Source: Hermatobates lingyangjiaoensis
Taxonomy: Eukaryota; Arthropoda; Insecta; Hemiptera; Hermatobatidae
Reading direction: 5' to 3'
Assembly (NCBI GenBank): GCA_026182355.1
Contig: JAPFBL010000165.1
Coordinates: 62,001 to 126,000, forward strand
DNA: 64,000 bases
In this document: positions 11,431 through 23,612 of the stretch, piece by piece
How the letters are laid out: each line of letters opens with the position of its first letter
Position numbering within the stretch: position 1 is the first letter of the stretch
Notes under the pieces: generated by a model
Databases searched by the model: none
What the model saw: the letters and a program-made list of their open reading frames with translations, nothing else
Told to the model about the DNA's origin: nothing
Program-made: the position numbers and the translations under genes

Positions 11431-12830
11431 AAAGCAAGCAAACCGAAATGATAGGAATAAAGTATATAAAATGACTACAAGTATAAATTAGATATAATCA
11501 GATACAAAACACTAAATGTCAATATTTTAATTTATTAGAATATAAGTTTTCATCTTGAAAAAATAAAGCTAGAAAACTTTTAAACTCAGTAAAATAACAT
11601 GACAAACAGCCTTGTTATTTCTTAAATGATCAACGATTTAAGTTTTATTCAAGCGTCTTTGAAGTTTTAAGCTATAAATTAACAAAATATTAATTCGATA
11701 CGTTTCTAAAATATTATCAGATAATAAGTTTTTGATTTTTTTTTATATTTTCTTTTCAATTTATACAAAGTTTAATATAAAAAGTGTGAACTAACATTGT
11801 ATAAATTTTCTATTGAAATAATATAGATTTGATCATATTTGTTTTTTAGTATAATTGTTTAATTTAAAGAACGATATTATAAAGGTTTAGTACTGTGACT
11901 TGTAAAACTAATATACCAATATTTAAAGATTTAACTTTCTAACCTATTTGATTTAAACAAAGGTGAATTTTGGTCTTCAAGTGGGAAATAGAGACTAAAT
12001 TATGTTCAGGATGTGTTAAAAACAAGCCTTGATTTAGCATAGCTAGCATGAAACTTCTACCAGTGGTTATCATTGTACTTATCTAGTTAGATAGTCATTT
12101 ATAAGATTGAAAACTTTCTTATCATTGTCAATATGAAATTCTAGAGTTGAAAAACTGATTTGAGAGTAAAAGATATTTTTGATAAGAAAAAAAATTCAAT
12201 TTTCGGATCCATATCTATACTATTATATAAAAAGGAAATGTACATTTTCTTGTACTGTGTCTGTACATCTGTCTGTACGTCTTAATTGCTACCTATTAAT
12301 GGATTGTATCAAATTGATAATTGGGTATATCTATTAGCTTCAAGTAAATTTGGTTTTTTATAACTCAGGTTATTAAGTTTGGTAATGTCAGGGGACTTTC
12401 GTCAAACTCTGTCTGTTATCACAAGAGAAACTCGTACTGATCCAATGAAAGAGAGCTTAAAGTCATTTCACCTGTGGTATTTTTAAAAATACATTAAACA
12501 ATATGTATTTCAACAGTCTACTGTTAGTAGGTAAAAAGGGAAAAAATTCTGCCAAAAATCACTTTTCTGTCAAAGAAGTGATGATGAAAAATCATCATTT
12601 TTATATAATAAAAATTTAGAATTTGTATGTAAAAATTCTAAAACTTTTCTAAAGTTCAAGAATTAGATGATGTTACATTGCTAAAAAAAAATACTTATAG
12701 TAAAGTAAAAAGGGAACATCTATATTGTAAGGACCATTTAGAATTGTTTGAAATTTGATCCATCAAACAGTCGCATGCAGCCTGTTCACAAACTTTTTAA
12801 TGCACATCTATTCAATCTTTCCCTTTCTCT
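11431..12830. other. AT-rich non-coding DNA
   Basis: No gene is recognised. The stretch from about 12215 ('ctatactattatataaaa', then repeated 'gtctgtac') resembles the start of a dispersed non-coding element, similar in style to 35.5 kb, but its ends cannot be drawn. Confidence 0.45.
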
Positions 12831-12874
12831 TTTTCACACATACACGCACACGCCCACACAGCACGCACACATTA

Positions 12875-12955
<81 letters not shown>
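12831..12955. repeat. Compound (CA)n-(TA)n microsatellite
   Basis: Imperfect CA repeats from about 12831 become pure near 12884-12922 and pass into (TA)n to about 12953. It directly precedes a C-family palindrome. Apparent frames with His-Thr or Tyr-Ile runs are repeat artefacts. Confidence 0.9.
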
Positions 12956-12956
<1 letters not shown>

Positions 12957-12960
<4 letters not shown>

Positions 12961-13255
12961 GAAACGGTCCAGCGGACTTTTTTAAAATAAAATAAATTCA
13001 AAACGAAGGAAACACACAGAAAGACACAGACATAACTCACATCGATATTTCGACCATCGTCGTCATCAGGAGGTGTGAAGAGCGAAGAGCGAAGAGAGGG
13101 CGGGAAGACAGGGCGGCGAAGACAGAGTCTGTTTCCTGCGGGACTCTTCGCTCTTCGCTCTTCACACCTCCTGATGAGGAGATGGTCAAATATCGATGTG
13201 AGTTATGTCTGTGTCTTTCTGTGTGTTTCCTTGTTTTGAATTTATAAATTATTAT
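12957..13255. repeat. C-family ribozyme palindrome
   Basis: The left arm (about 12988-13095) and right arm (about 13150-13245) are long inverted copies. The loop holds 'gcgaagagcgaagag' repeats and a GC-richer stretch. The arms end in 'attcaaaacgaaggaaac' and its complement. The minus-strand core is well kept; the plus-strand one reads CTGATGA, then GGAGATGGTCAAA, with G12 lost. Confidence 0.75.
13036..13072 (-). ncRNA. Hammerhead-like motif (C-family)
   Basis: On the minus strand: CTC, CTGATGA (13063-13069), extra C, stem II GAC-gatg-GTC, GAAA (13048-13051), TATCGATGT, then GAG pairing with CTC. Core and stems are good, but the bases before GAG are GU rather than a clear N-U-H site, so cleavage is uncertain. 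Confidence 0.5.
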
Positions 13256-13314
13256 TATAATAGAAATTATATTTAAGCATATTTAAATTATATAAGTATA
13301 TTAAATTTTATAAC

Positions 13315-13564
13315 AATATAGACAAAAAACATAGAGAAATCAAAAGAACACACTTACAGTCTCTAATTTTCGGTTTGAACCGTCTCCAACCGAACAGTGC
13401 GCTTGGTTTCCCTCTCTTATCTCTCCTGAAGACGGTTCAAACCAAAAATTAGAGACTGTAAGTGTGTTCTTTTGATTTCTCTATGTTTTTTGTCTATATT
13501 GAACTATATTTGTCCGTTTTGGATCGTATTTCCAACGAAAAAGTAATATAATAATATATATATA
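13315..13564. repeat. B-family ribozyme palindrome, left arm cut inside the core
   Basis: The right arm (13390-13500) is complete: TCTC (13422-13425), CTGAAGA (13426-13432), extra C, GGTT/AACC, AAAA in place of GAAA, and GAGA (13452-13455). The left arm (13320-13385) stops within the complement of CTGAAGA. After the right arm come 'gtccgttttggatcgta' and a TA tract. Arms outside the core are nearly identical, so the copy is fairly young. Confidence 0.7.
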
Positions 13565-13569
13565 CAAAA

Positions 13570-13665
13570 CCTGATATTGAAAATTCTTCAGTATCGGCTT
13601 GACACTCACGAACACTACTTGTAATGGTTGAAAGATCTTAGTATTTTTTCTGATTACTTACTGAG
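13570..13665 (+). repeat. A-family relic
   Basis: 'ggcttgacactcacgaa', then 'cttgtaatggttgaaagatcttag', matches the A core and stem II to stem III region. CTGACGA reads CTCACGA. Confidence 0.5.
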
Positions 13666-16385
13666 GTTTTTACTTTGATAATATACACATTTAGACATTA
13701 TTATAAAAAAGTCGAAAAGACTTTGAGAAACTCAAATAATGAATGTTTTTTCTTAAAAAGAAGAAACTTGTTCTATATAAACATTTTGAGGTTGAATTCT
13801 TGCATGATTGTTATTAGTTTAATATGGATGAATAAAATTTAAAGTAGTTATTTAGTTATTTGCTCATATAACTCTTTATGTGATCCATTAATGAATGTCA
13901 TATATTTGTGGCCAAACTTGCTAAAAGCAGTTATTACTGCAATAATAACTTATATAACAATATTAAGTTATATTAAGTTCTAATATAACTCAATATAACT
14001 ATCTAAGATTATAAAATTTTGTTGTTGCTTTGTAAAATATCTCCAAAATATAGTCATTTAAAAGTTCAAAAAAAGTATTTTACTATAAAGCATTTTTGAT
14101 AATGCTGAAAGCTGTAATACATGAAAACAAAGTTAGGCGAAAAGTTACTTTTTCCCTCTGGCTTTTCTTACGTAGCAGTTTTGTAGCCTGACACAGGTAA
14201 TTCAGTTACCTACCTCCAAGCATTAAGGAAAGGACAATTTTTTTGGAAACGTAATTTGTAAAAACGGATGTACCGTAGATCATTAAATTTTAATGTACTT
14301 ACCTATTATTATGCATAATACTTAAATTTGATCAGGAACAGTATTGCATATTAAGTAGTTACCTTTTATTCTATGCTAATAGAACATATGTACGTTTGTC
14401 TCACGTAGATTAGTCTTGGAAATTGATCAGATGTGTTTTATGTGTATTAATGAACCTTTTTTATGATGTTTTTACTTTAGAAAAAAATCTGGAGTGGCCT
14501 ATAGTCAACTTTACTATAAGTAAACATAATAAGAATCTCGTTAACCACCAACTGATGTTTTGTGCTTTTACATTTAATCAGTATGTGTCATTTGTTTAAA
14601 TTTAACTGTAATCGCTTTATTAGTTATAAGAATCGTGAACATGACATCTGATAACAATGGTTAAACTGAGAGCCTGAAACTCATCGGTCTCTTAGGCTCT
14701 GCAGTCATACTGTTGTAATAGCTTATGACATACTGCTGTCATGCCATTGTTGTAAGTCAATTTAACTTCAGATTTTATGTTTATTAATGTAAATAGAGAA
14801 GTATTCCTCACTTCTATAGCTTTAGATAAGATTTGATAGAAATCTTTGTCCATTCTGAGATGATTGCTTCGAATACAGATGTAATGTGATTAAAGGTTTC
14901 TATCTTTTCTAGACACAGAGTTGTTTGAATTCTTTGTATGATGTCAAATATAGCTTCCATTCGTAGTAATAAAGTAAATAATTTAAAAAAAAACGATACA
15001 GAATAAGTGAAAAAAATAAGATATAACATTGTTTAAGGCCAGAAATTAATAAGGCAAATTATGAAAAATAGGTATAACTAATAAATTAAATAACTGTTTT
15101 CAAAGATATTAAAATACGTTTCTTGAATTATCTTATACAAATAATCATATTGATTCAGTTTGAGAAATTCGTAAGTAATCTATTTTCCTGGTGAAGTGAA
15201 AATAAATATAAATTATATACACTTATATAAGAATTAGTAAAATAAGAATAGTATAAAATAATATAAATGATGTTAAAAATATAATATTACTAGATAAGTG
15301 TAGATAGTCTAAAGAACAATTAATGCACTTATAATATTGAAAAGAAAATTAATACAATATTTCCACTAACCGTGACTACGATGTTCAATACCTTCTGTAT
15401 TCTTGCATTGTCATTTAATCCACGTAAAGTCATATTTAAAACATATATTAAACTAAATATTTTAATTAATGTACTCTTTTAAACACAGATATTAAACTAA
15501 ATTTATCAATAAGACCACATTTGAAATAATTTCAAACTGTTACAAATAACATGTACGAAGAATAGAAACGCAATTAACAATTAAAATGGCTTGAAAAAAT
15601 GAGAGCCGATGATTGGTCGAAATAATCATACGATGAAAATGACATGCGCATTATGTACTGTTGGCGGGAAATGAAGGAACTTCATTCTGCCTGAATAATT
15701 ATTTATCCACTAAATAGAGACCTATGGAATCTTCAGCTATATTGAATTCAACTATTTTAAAAATTTCTTTTCTCTCAGTTAATACTTTGATAAGAGGAAC
15801 TTTGTTTTACTGGCACTATTTAATTTGATGGACTCCGTATTATAAAGTTTTCGTTTTATTTGTACCAAATCTTATAACATGGTAACAAATCTGGAGTAGC
15901 CTGCACTTAATTTTGCTATAAGTAAAAAAAGTACCAAACTAATTTACAACATAATGATTTTTGTCTCCTCAATAACATTCACATGTAATCATAGAACAAG
16001 ATTTTTACATTTTTCTGAAAAAAAATACATTTTCATTGTTTTAAGACTATTTCTTTCGTTTGTTTCTTCTTTGATTAAATCATGAATATGCACTTTACAT
16101 CTCTGTCTTAATGTCCTATCTCTTTATCCTATATAGTGGTGTCGAAAATCATTGCATCTTATCTCTAAAGCTCATTTTAATTTATTATAATCACTATTTA
16201 AAAAAAATACAATTAATTACCCACAGAAATGAATTACAAAAATGAAATAGTTTAATACATTTATATTCTGAATACTAAAAATAATAATACAGCTGTAATA
16301 ATAACAATGTACATATAAATAATAAAACTGTTTATTTATGCAATATGTTAACAAATTAATGAAAAAAAAGGTTCAAAAACATATA
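13666..16385. other. AT-rich DNA with two T-family scraps
   Basis: No gene is recognised. Pieces at 14479-14530 and 15886-15930 ('aaatctggagtggcctatag', 'actataagtaa') are short copies of the T-family end. Confidence 0.5.
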
Positions 16386-18020
16386 TAAAAATCTGAAGTG
16401 GCCTACACTCAACTTTAATATAATTAAACTTAATACCAAACTTCTTGGGTATACAATATATAATGGCTTATTTAAGCATAATGTAAACATCTAAATGGGA
16501 TGGGTTTATTATGCTTATTTTTGTGTATCACACCACTGATGCAAATAATCTCATTAGTATAACTCAGCAGTAATCACAGTTTTCAAAAACCAAAGTGAAA
16601 ATTCCTTGATACGAAATAATCTACAAGATAACATGGCTTTTTTTCAAATTATATCGTTTACTTGGATGTCTTATGTCGTTTACTTGGTCTCCTTCTACAT
16701 TGAATATTTAAGTCAAATTTTCAAATTTATAACAAGAAAATACAATTATTTTCGCTGAAAAACATCGGAGAAAAAATGTCGTTTTAAGATAATTTATAAT
16801 TAAGGATGTACGATAATTACATTTATTAATCTTCAAACGAAATATTTCAATTTTGAATTATGTTTTACATTTTTGGTTCTTTATGGAATTATTATACTGG
16901 GAAATTTATGGTTTCTTAGTATTTAATAAAATCATTTTCCTTCCCCTTTATCGAAAATCATAGATACCAATTTTTTCTGAGCAAGTGTTTGTTATACTTT
17001 GCTGTACTTTGTTATAAGGTTGCTCTGAATGTATATTGAGAAAAAATAAATAAATAATTAGCCAGATTTACACACTCTAATTAGTAATTATAACTGATAT
17101 TAAGTTTTGTACAAGAGTTCAATGTACAGATTTACTACAGCATTTTATGAGACAAATCCATCATGCCATAGAAGGCAAAAGTGATTTATTAATGTTTATT
17201 GGCGGTGATTTTTTACATGTAAAAATTTATTCCTCTTATATCTCGTATAAGTCAATAAATTATTTAAAGTTTTCTTTTTATAAATATCAATTTTATCTCA
17301 GTGGATTTGCTCAAAAAATTTTTAAGTCAATGTAAACATTGTAAAAAAATATCAAAAATTCGACAAGTATAGCAGGTGATTCCTTAGTCCAGGATAAACA
17401 TACAGTTTTTATAGCTTTATAGCTTTTTGCCATGATTGAAATTTTATGAATTTTTTTTATAAATTGCTAATTTTTTTATCAATTTTTGGTAAAATTTTCC
17501 TGATTTTTTAATGAGCCGTTTAGCGTCAAAAAAACATTTTCTGAAAACAGATATCGTACTGTAATGCCCCTTTGAAGAATGTAATTTTAAAAAAAAAATA
17601 GTTCAACTCATTCTACACATAATTTTCTATCTTTAGGCATAGTTTCATTTTGATCTGCCAAACGGTATGGCTTGTATGGCTCTCAAAAGCTTTGAGATTG
17701 AATTATAAGTAACAATTTTTACATTTTATTGAAAAAAAAATATTTCCTGTCTGTTTTAAAATTTTGAATATATTTTTCGTTTGTTCCATTTGTAACCTCA
17801 AAGATAATGTCAAAATTTCAAACTCTAGGGTTCTCAGTTTAGGAGAAATAAATGTTTTCTAAAAAACGGTTTTTGGCAAAAAAAGTGACTTTTCCATCAT
17901 GCATAATTCTTCCCAAACAATAGGGATCTTCTTCTCTATGAGGCCCAATTTTGTGAAAAATACCAACTTGATCCATCAAAGATTCTGGACCGTAGCGTGG
18001 TAACAAGCAATGCTAACACA
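16386..18020 (+). mobile_element. T-family element, unclassified
   Basis: This runs colinear with 56489-58270 and inverted with 58420-59890. It starts at 'atctgaagtggcctacactc' and ends at 'gcgtggtaacaagcaatgct', about 1.63 kb. No transposase frame is visible; the best frame is 62 residues with no motif. The longest copies carry 'tactttactataagtaa' near both ends, which may be the terminal inverted repeat of a DNA transposon. The family is not recognised. Confidence 0.55.
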
Positions 18021-18022
18021 AA

Positions 18023-18200
18023 CGATGTAGTTTTTACCACAATCTTTGCCATTTAATCCTGTATATTCCGCTTTTCTCACACTAATTACTATATACAAAT
18101 TACAAAATCACAAACAACACAACAGAGAACAAAGATAACAAATTTGAGAAAAGCGGAATATACAAGATTAAATTCAAAGATTGTGGTAAAAACTACATCG
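18023..18200. repeat. Inverted duplication inside the PLE endonuclease
   Basis: Bases 18026-18080 are the inverted copy of 18146-18200, which encodes the GIY-to-YIG part of the downstream frame. The inverted piece therefore caps the 5' end of the truncated PLE. 5'-truncated copies with inverted ends are a known product of target-primed reverse transcription. Confidence 0.7.
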
Positions 18201-18547
18201 GGCAAACGGGAAGGACACTAAAAGACAGATTCAAAGAACACATTAAAGACTACACCAACAACACAAACAAATCAAACTATGCACACCACTTAAACAAATT
18301 TGGACATAACCCAGACAGTATGGAAAATACAATGGACTTACTACAGACGGGACAAAAAGGACAACGAATGAACATACAGGAACAAATAGAAATATACAAA
18401 CATAAAATGACAGATAATATAATCAATGAACAAACAAACCACCAAACCGACATTTTAACAAAACCACTAATAACATTTAAAAGACGACACAAGGAACTGG
18501 AAATAGATAATGAAATAAGAAATAAAAGGAAAAAACATAGCAATTAA
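18085..18547 (+). pseudogene. PLE C-terminal GIY-YIG endonuclease (5'-truncated)
   Basis: An open frame of about 150 codons ends at TAA (18547). It holds SGIYKIKFKDCGKNYIGQTG, the GIY...YIG pair, followed by RTLKDRFKEH with the conserved Arg and then an HH pair (YAHHLNKFGHNP). Order and spacing match the endonuclease domain at the C-terminus of PLE reverse transcriptases, which nicks target DNA. The reverse transcriptase that should precede it is missing: the frame is cut at about 18081 by the inverted duplication. The endonuclease part itself has no stop. About 100 bp after the stop lies an E-family hammerhead, so 18.5-18.75 kb is a PLE 3' end. Confidence 0.85.
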
Positions 18548-18649
18548 AGAAATATGAAAAAAAATAACTACACAGACAACACTGATTACACAATGTAGAT
18601 GATATATATAGGTAGGTTATAGGAAAATAACATTCACAGTCAGTTAGGT

Positions 18650-18692
18650 GCTCTTGAAGATGGGATCCAGACGGACCCGAAACCGGTCGAGC
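18650..18692 (+). ncRNA. Type I hammerhead motif in PLE 3' region (E-family)
   Basis: GCTC (18650-18653), TTGAAGA (18654-18660; C3 is U), extra T, stem II GGG-a-TCC-agac-GGA-CCC with one bulge, GAAA (18679-18682), stem III from the palindrome ACCGGT, C17, then GAGC (18689-18692), which pairs all four bases of GCTC. The predicted cut is between 18688 and 18689. It lies downstream of the endonuclease stop, as reported for PLE hammerheads. C3-to-U may weaken the C3-G8 pair. Confidence 0.7.
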
Positions 18693-18721
18693 TTTTCAGA
18701 GACTTTACGAGGTATGACGGA

Positions 18722-20152
18722 TTGTATTATTACTAATTCTAATTATATAACTCTTATTAACTATGGCCAGATGTTAGTAACTTAAAATAAACAATATTTT
18801 GACACAACACATTACACCAATTATTCAAACAAGATACACAATGAGTACATGAGAGTTTACCAATTCAAGGACTTTATATCCACAAACGAGTCAAAGGCTA
18901 GAATAATTGAAGTTCTAGGGGAATTTTAAGCTCGACACTGAACTCACCTCGTTTCCCATTTAGCCTGGGAGGCTTTGGTTTCATTCTTCTCTCTCCATAG
19001 TGAACTTCTCTTGTTACGAAAACTAATTTTACCCTTCCTCCGACCCTCGTCAATTTTGACTCAACACAATTTCTCCTGCCTCTAGTTGTCTAAGCTCTTT
19101 GGTGCAAACGAGCCTGTAAATTTGCTTCATATTTGTTCTTATTATACTGAAACGCACCCTCTCTCTTTCTCTCTCTCTCTCTCTCCCTCACTCCTCTCCC
19201 TCTCCCTCCCCGAACGTTAAAGTGGCAGTATGTATGAACATTACAATAATCAGCAAAGCTAAATCATACAGCAGGTTTCTATGGTTCACTATCAAATAAA
19301 AAACCAAAATACCGAATAACACCAAAACATTAAAGCAATCTGAACACTATTATTTTATATTTAATTTGTGCATTGTATAAACTATTTGTTGTTACAGTTA
19401 AAAAATATTAATAATAATAAAAATCAGGTAAAATATAAACAATTTATACATCTTCATTTGTAAATAATAAAACGAAGATAATTAATCAAAGAAATAAAGG
19501 ATAAAGTGATAACTTATATAAAAAAAATTACGCAATGTATTTTCAATCAACATGAAGAAATCATCTACATCAGTAGCAGTTTTTTTAGATAATTTTTGGC
19601 TATTTTATATTCTTCTCTATTAGAGGTTTTGTAATGTTTTTGGTAGTTTATATCAATTTATGCGTCCTGGATATCCTGCTAATCCCCATGAGTAATTCTG
19701 ACTCCTAGTTTTCCTGAGAAAGGGAAAAAATAATTTTTCCATTTGACAGAATAAAAACCTTCCCATTGCTATTTAACCCTTTTTTTTTATTCAGTCTAGC
19801 TATATTCTCATTATTAAATATAAATTATTATCAAACTAATGTTATTTTGGGAGGCTTATAGCAATCTTTTTTTTTTTAAACTATACCAACTCCTGAATTC
19901 ACCTGAGTTGTTTCTGTAAGTAAGGTATTATATTTATAATACAAAAATCTACTTTGAGATACTTACGAAAATACATATTTGAGGTTCTCTGGATAGAGTA
20001 AAAATATTTTGAGAATAACATTTAATAATTTTAAAAACTAAAATATTAAAAAAAAGTATATTTTATTTTTTTGTTTTTTTGTAGCTCAAAATAAACATAC
20101 TCGCGAAAGCCGGTATTCAAGCCCTAACGCCATTTCAACTTTCAACCCAAAC
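18722..20152. other. AT-rich non-coding DNA with a CT tract
   Basis: No gene is seen. A polypyrimidine (CT)n-rich tract lies at about 19155-19212. Confidence 0.5.
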
Positions 20153-20372
20153 AAGGCCAGATTTTGATAAATCTAAGAAAAGAAAAATATCAGAGGAAAA
20201 TAAATCGTTCAATGATACTTGGGCAGATTCATTTGCTTTCACCTTTAACTTTCACTTGATAGTGGCCTACCAGTATGCCTAATTTGTAGAGAAAAACTGG
20301 CCAACAATAAAAGGTCAAATGTAGCAAGACTAATAAATGCGTTTTTGCCCATTTTAGATTTCAAAAAGTATT
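20153..20372 (+). pseudogene. hAT transposase N-terminal relic (BED-type finger)
   Basis: Frame one reads DFDKSKKRKISEENKSFND, then TWADSFAFTFN. After a frameshift comes GLPVCLICREKLANNKRSNV. This is the start of the ZBED5/GTF2IRD2-like hAT transposase family: 'KKRK..EEN..F...W...F', then a Cys-x2-Cys zinc finger. The His pair of the finger is not visible. The frameshift and the lack of any downstream transposase domain make it dead. Confidence 0.75.
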
Positions 20373-21037
20373 TGCGGCTCTCAGTGGATTTTTTTTTTGA
20401 GGGAATCGGGTTAAAATGGCTCCTTTGGTATTAAAGGTTCCCGACACCTGGCATAGACAGTCTGCTATAGGAAGGTGGCTGCGTCCACCAACTGAGAAGG
20501 CCCAGCACAATTCAGACGAAAATAGAGAGAATAATACAAAAGTAATTATTCACATTGCTTCATCACTATATAGCCATCAATTACGCTAGCATGACTTCGG
20601 AAAGAATACCATTTACAGTATGAACATTTTAGTTAAAAAATGATCAGTAAAAATAATAAAATCCTTTTTACCAATTCTCTTGTTGACAACATACCCATGA
20701 TAGGACTTACGAGAACAGAGACGTTCATAATTTATAACATTAAATTTTACTTTAATATTGGTTTCTTTTGTTTTCTTTACGCTTTTATAGTTATTTTACC
20801 TATCTATAAATACTCTTATTTTAGCTTAACCACTTTCATTTTATCTTAGAAGTATCATTTTTTAGTCTACACTTATTGTATTATTTTTCTTTAAACGCCT
20901 ACATGGTTTCAATTTTTTAAGCTATGAGCTTCTAATTTTCACTATTCCTATATATTTACATTCTAGATGACTGCAAACAAAACTAACGTCAAACAACTAT
21001 AAAAATCTATATATATACTTCAACCATTGCCTAAACA
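20373..21037. other. AT-rich non-coding DNA
   Basis: No gene or clear repeat is recognised. Confidence 0.45.
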
Positions 21038-21183
21038 TCATAAAAAGTATTTAAATTTATAATCTTTAACACAGTTAAATACAAAACTTCATAAAAAATA
21101 TTTAAATTTGTAATCTTTAACACAGTTAAATACAAAACTTCATAAAAAATATTTAAATTTGTAATCTTTAACACAGTTAACTA
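21038..21183. repeat. 51 bp minisatellite, three copies
   Basis: Nearly identical head-to-tail units of about 51 bp start with 'cataaaaa.tatttaaattt' and contain 'aatctttaacacagttaa'. The last unit is partial. Confidence 0.85.
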
Positions 21184-21393
21184 AAATTTAACACATTTAT
21201 AATTGAACTCATACATACTCTCATTTCTCTGTATTTTCTCCAGCCAATCGTTTTTTATAAACCTCATACTGCCAAACAACAGCTAAACCACAAGATTATT
21301 TAGTTAATATAGTGTTTTTATAAGAAGTTACTTACTTATTGCTTCGGTTAGTTAACAGAAGAAGAAAGGTTATAAAGTTAATAAGATATTATC

Positions 21394-21675
21394 AACCGAC
21401 ATAGCTTGTCTATCGCTGGTGAAGTCGCCCGACCGGTTTCGCAACTTTAAGAGACGACTTAAAGTTTAAAAGACAAAAAACAGATTAAACAAAATAAAAT
21501 AAAATAAAACTGTTAGATAGGAAATTTAGGCATATATATGGGCACCAAAAGTTAAAATAAGGTATTTATATCCGTGATTTTGGAAGGTTACATTAGTCCC
21601 TTTGATGATTCAGCCATTGCGAAACCGGTAGGGCGACTTCACCAGCGATAGACGATGTATGATGGTTGATATCTT
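21394..21675. repeat. E-like ribozyme palindrome
   Basis: Arms at 21394-21446 and 21620-21675 are inverted, sharing 'cgacttcaccagcgatagac' in complement. The plus strand has CCC, TTGATGA (21602-21608), a weak hairpin, GAAA (21621-21624), CCGG, a UA site and GGG. The minus strand keeps GCGAAACCGGTC but has no recognisable CUGANGA. The loop is about 170 bp. Confidence 0.6.
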
Positions 21676-21689
21676 TTTACTAACCTCTG

Positions 21690-23180
21690 TGGCACTGACA
21701 ATATGCATGTTATAAAGTTAGTTATTGTCTTAACAATTTTTTTTATAAGTATGTAGCCTTAAAATGGTCACTTAGAGTTCTTCACGTTGGAACAAAGTGA
21801 CTACGTGAAGTGACTACCTAATAACAAAGTTATTAGGTTAGTAAATACATAAATATTTAGAGACTTACATTTTCTTTGTTTCTACATTGTTATTACCTTT
21901 GCCATAGAATATATCTCTATTGTTTACATTCTAATGCCAGTTAAGCAATCCTAAGTAGAAATGTAGGTTTTTGAAAATTATGTATTTTGATATACAGGTT
22001 ATTAAATACAGGACTTTGTGATCGAAAACAAGCATTTAAAGATTTAGTTTTGTGGAGGGTGGGGCAAAACGAGTGTTGGAGGTGGATGGATAGGTGGTGA
22101 ATTTCATTATCCGCTGAAGCCGGTTGAAGGGATATCGCTTGAAGGGGGAAGTTTAATTTAAAATCAAATTGCTTCTCAGTTAATCTTATCACGGTTTTCT
22201 AGTTTATCTTGCTAGCTTGACAACAAAATGTCCTCTCACTCTCACTCTCTTACACAGCTTCATTTTCTCTTTTACTCTCCACGTCTCTTTGTCTCTCCAG
22301 CATGATCTCAATTCTTTAAAGATATAACCTATCAATATACCTGCATCCGTTGGCCCGATTATTCCCAAATTTCAGTACAACACCTATACTATCAATTTAA
22401 AAATTAAAAAAAATCCATAATAACTAAAATTTATAAGTTTATATACGAGTTCATAAAAAATAAAGGTGACAATTGAAAAGATAAAACAATAAATGTGCTG
22501 AATCTCTGAGAGAAAAGCCTTTTCATGAATATTGAAATTAATAAACAATCCGAGAATCTCTGAAATAGCTGGAAAACGTTTTCACTACCGTCCTCTCATA
22601 CGTTTCTCTTCCGAATAATTTTCAGCTGTGAAAATTAAAAAACCTTTATATTTAAACCCTTATAGCATATTTTAAGCTGTATATGAGCAATTTTAGTTAA
22701 AATTTACAGAAATTTTTGGAATATCATTGCAAATTAAAAACAAATCATACAATTCTCTTTTAATGGCACAAACAAAGGTCTTGTTTTAATAGGACAAAGA
22801 ACAAAAATGTGAATGGAAAACCAACATTCAAATTTAGTCAAGCATTTCATTGGCTTGACAATTATGTCTTCTTAGAAGACAAAATGGAGGAAAATGAAGA
22901 ATAATTATTAAGTGAGCTTTCAACATCTGAGGACCACTCAGCAAAGAACTGTTAGTGAAGATACATTTATTGTACGTAAAAACTTTCAATCATAACTGAA
23001 GTTCCCATAGTTTTATTAAATTTTTAATCAAAGATTAATTGCCCAGAAAGATTTTATAAAATCTAAATACATATTTTTATTTACTTTTTAAACATTTATT
23101 GTTTTTTTAATGGTTACAAACAACATAATAAATGTATTAATATTTAAGTTCGTCTTACCTCACTTATCCGTTTATGTATA
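21690..23180. other. AT-rich non-coding DNA
   Basis: No gene or repeat is supported. A hyphenated repeat near 21780-21840 involves 'gtgacta' and 'ttattaggtta'. Confidence 0.4.
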
Positions 23181-23183
23181 TAT

Positions 23184-23365
23184 ATACTTTTTCGATAAAA
23201 ATACGATCCGAAATGGACAAATACAGTTCAATGTACATAAAGAAACATAGAGAAATTATAAACACAAACTTACAGTCTTTAATTTTTGGTTGAACCGTCT
23301 TCAGGAGAGATAAGAGAGGGAAACCAAGCGCACTGGTACAGAGATGGTTGGAGTCTCCAACTATA
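23184..23365 (-). repeat. B-family copy, single arm
   Basis: It reads on the minus strand from 'gttggagactccaacc', then TCTC, CTGAAGA (23298-23304), C, GGTT-CAACC and AAAAATTAAAGA, to the outer edge 'gtccatttcggatcgta'. G12 is lost, so it should be inactive. No inverted partner is present. Confidence 0.6.
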
Positions 23366-23397
23366 TAATTATTAAATTGTATTATACACTTATTATA

Positions 23398-23585
23398 CAA
23401 ATCATATTATATGTAAAGAAAGAAAGAAAGGTTTGTTTATAATATTTGTATTTCTGAAATGACTTATATTTGAAGAGTACAAAAGAAGGTTTATCTGAGA
23501 AAAAAAGGTTGGATTCTAGTAAAGCATAGAGACTTGGGACATTAATATCTTTTGAGTGTATCAAGCTTTTCTCAGCCATATACCC
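23398..23585 (-). repeat. Dispersed repeat X, copy 1
   Basis: About 188 bp, nearly identical and inverted relative to 31116-31302. The longest frame in both copies (62-65 residues) keeps the same protein sequence (LYALLESNLFFS, KYKSFQKYKYYK) with only a few changes near its middle and end, but identity is as high outside codon logic, so recent duplication explains it. No known domain. Confidence 0.6.
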
Positions 23586-23612
23586 ATAATTGGTATATGG
23601 CTTAATTGTTAT

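Noticed and set aside
12748..13040. Overlapping reading frames rich in His-Thr, Tyr-Ile and Cys-Val on both strands
   Set aside because: They translate the (CA)n and (TA)n microsatellites and the C-family palindrome; all frames of such repeats are open.
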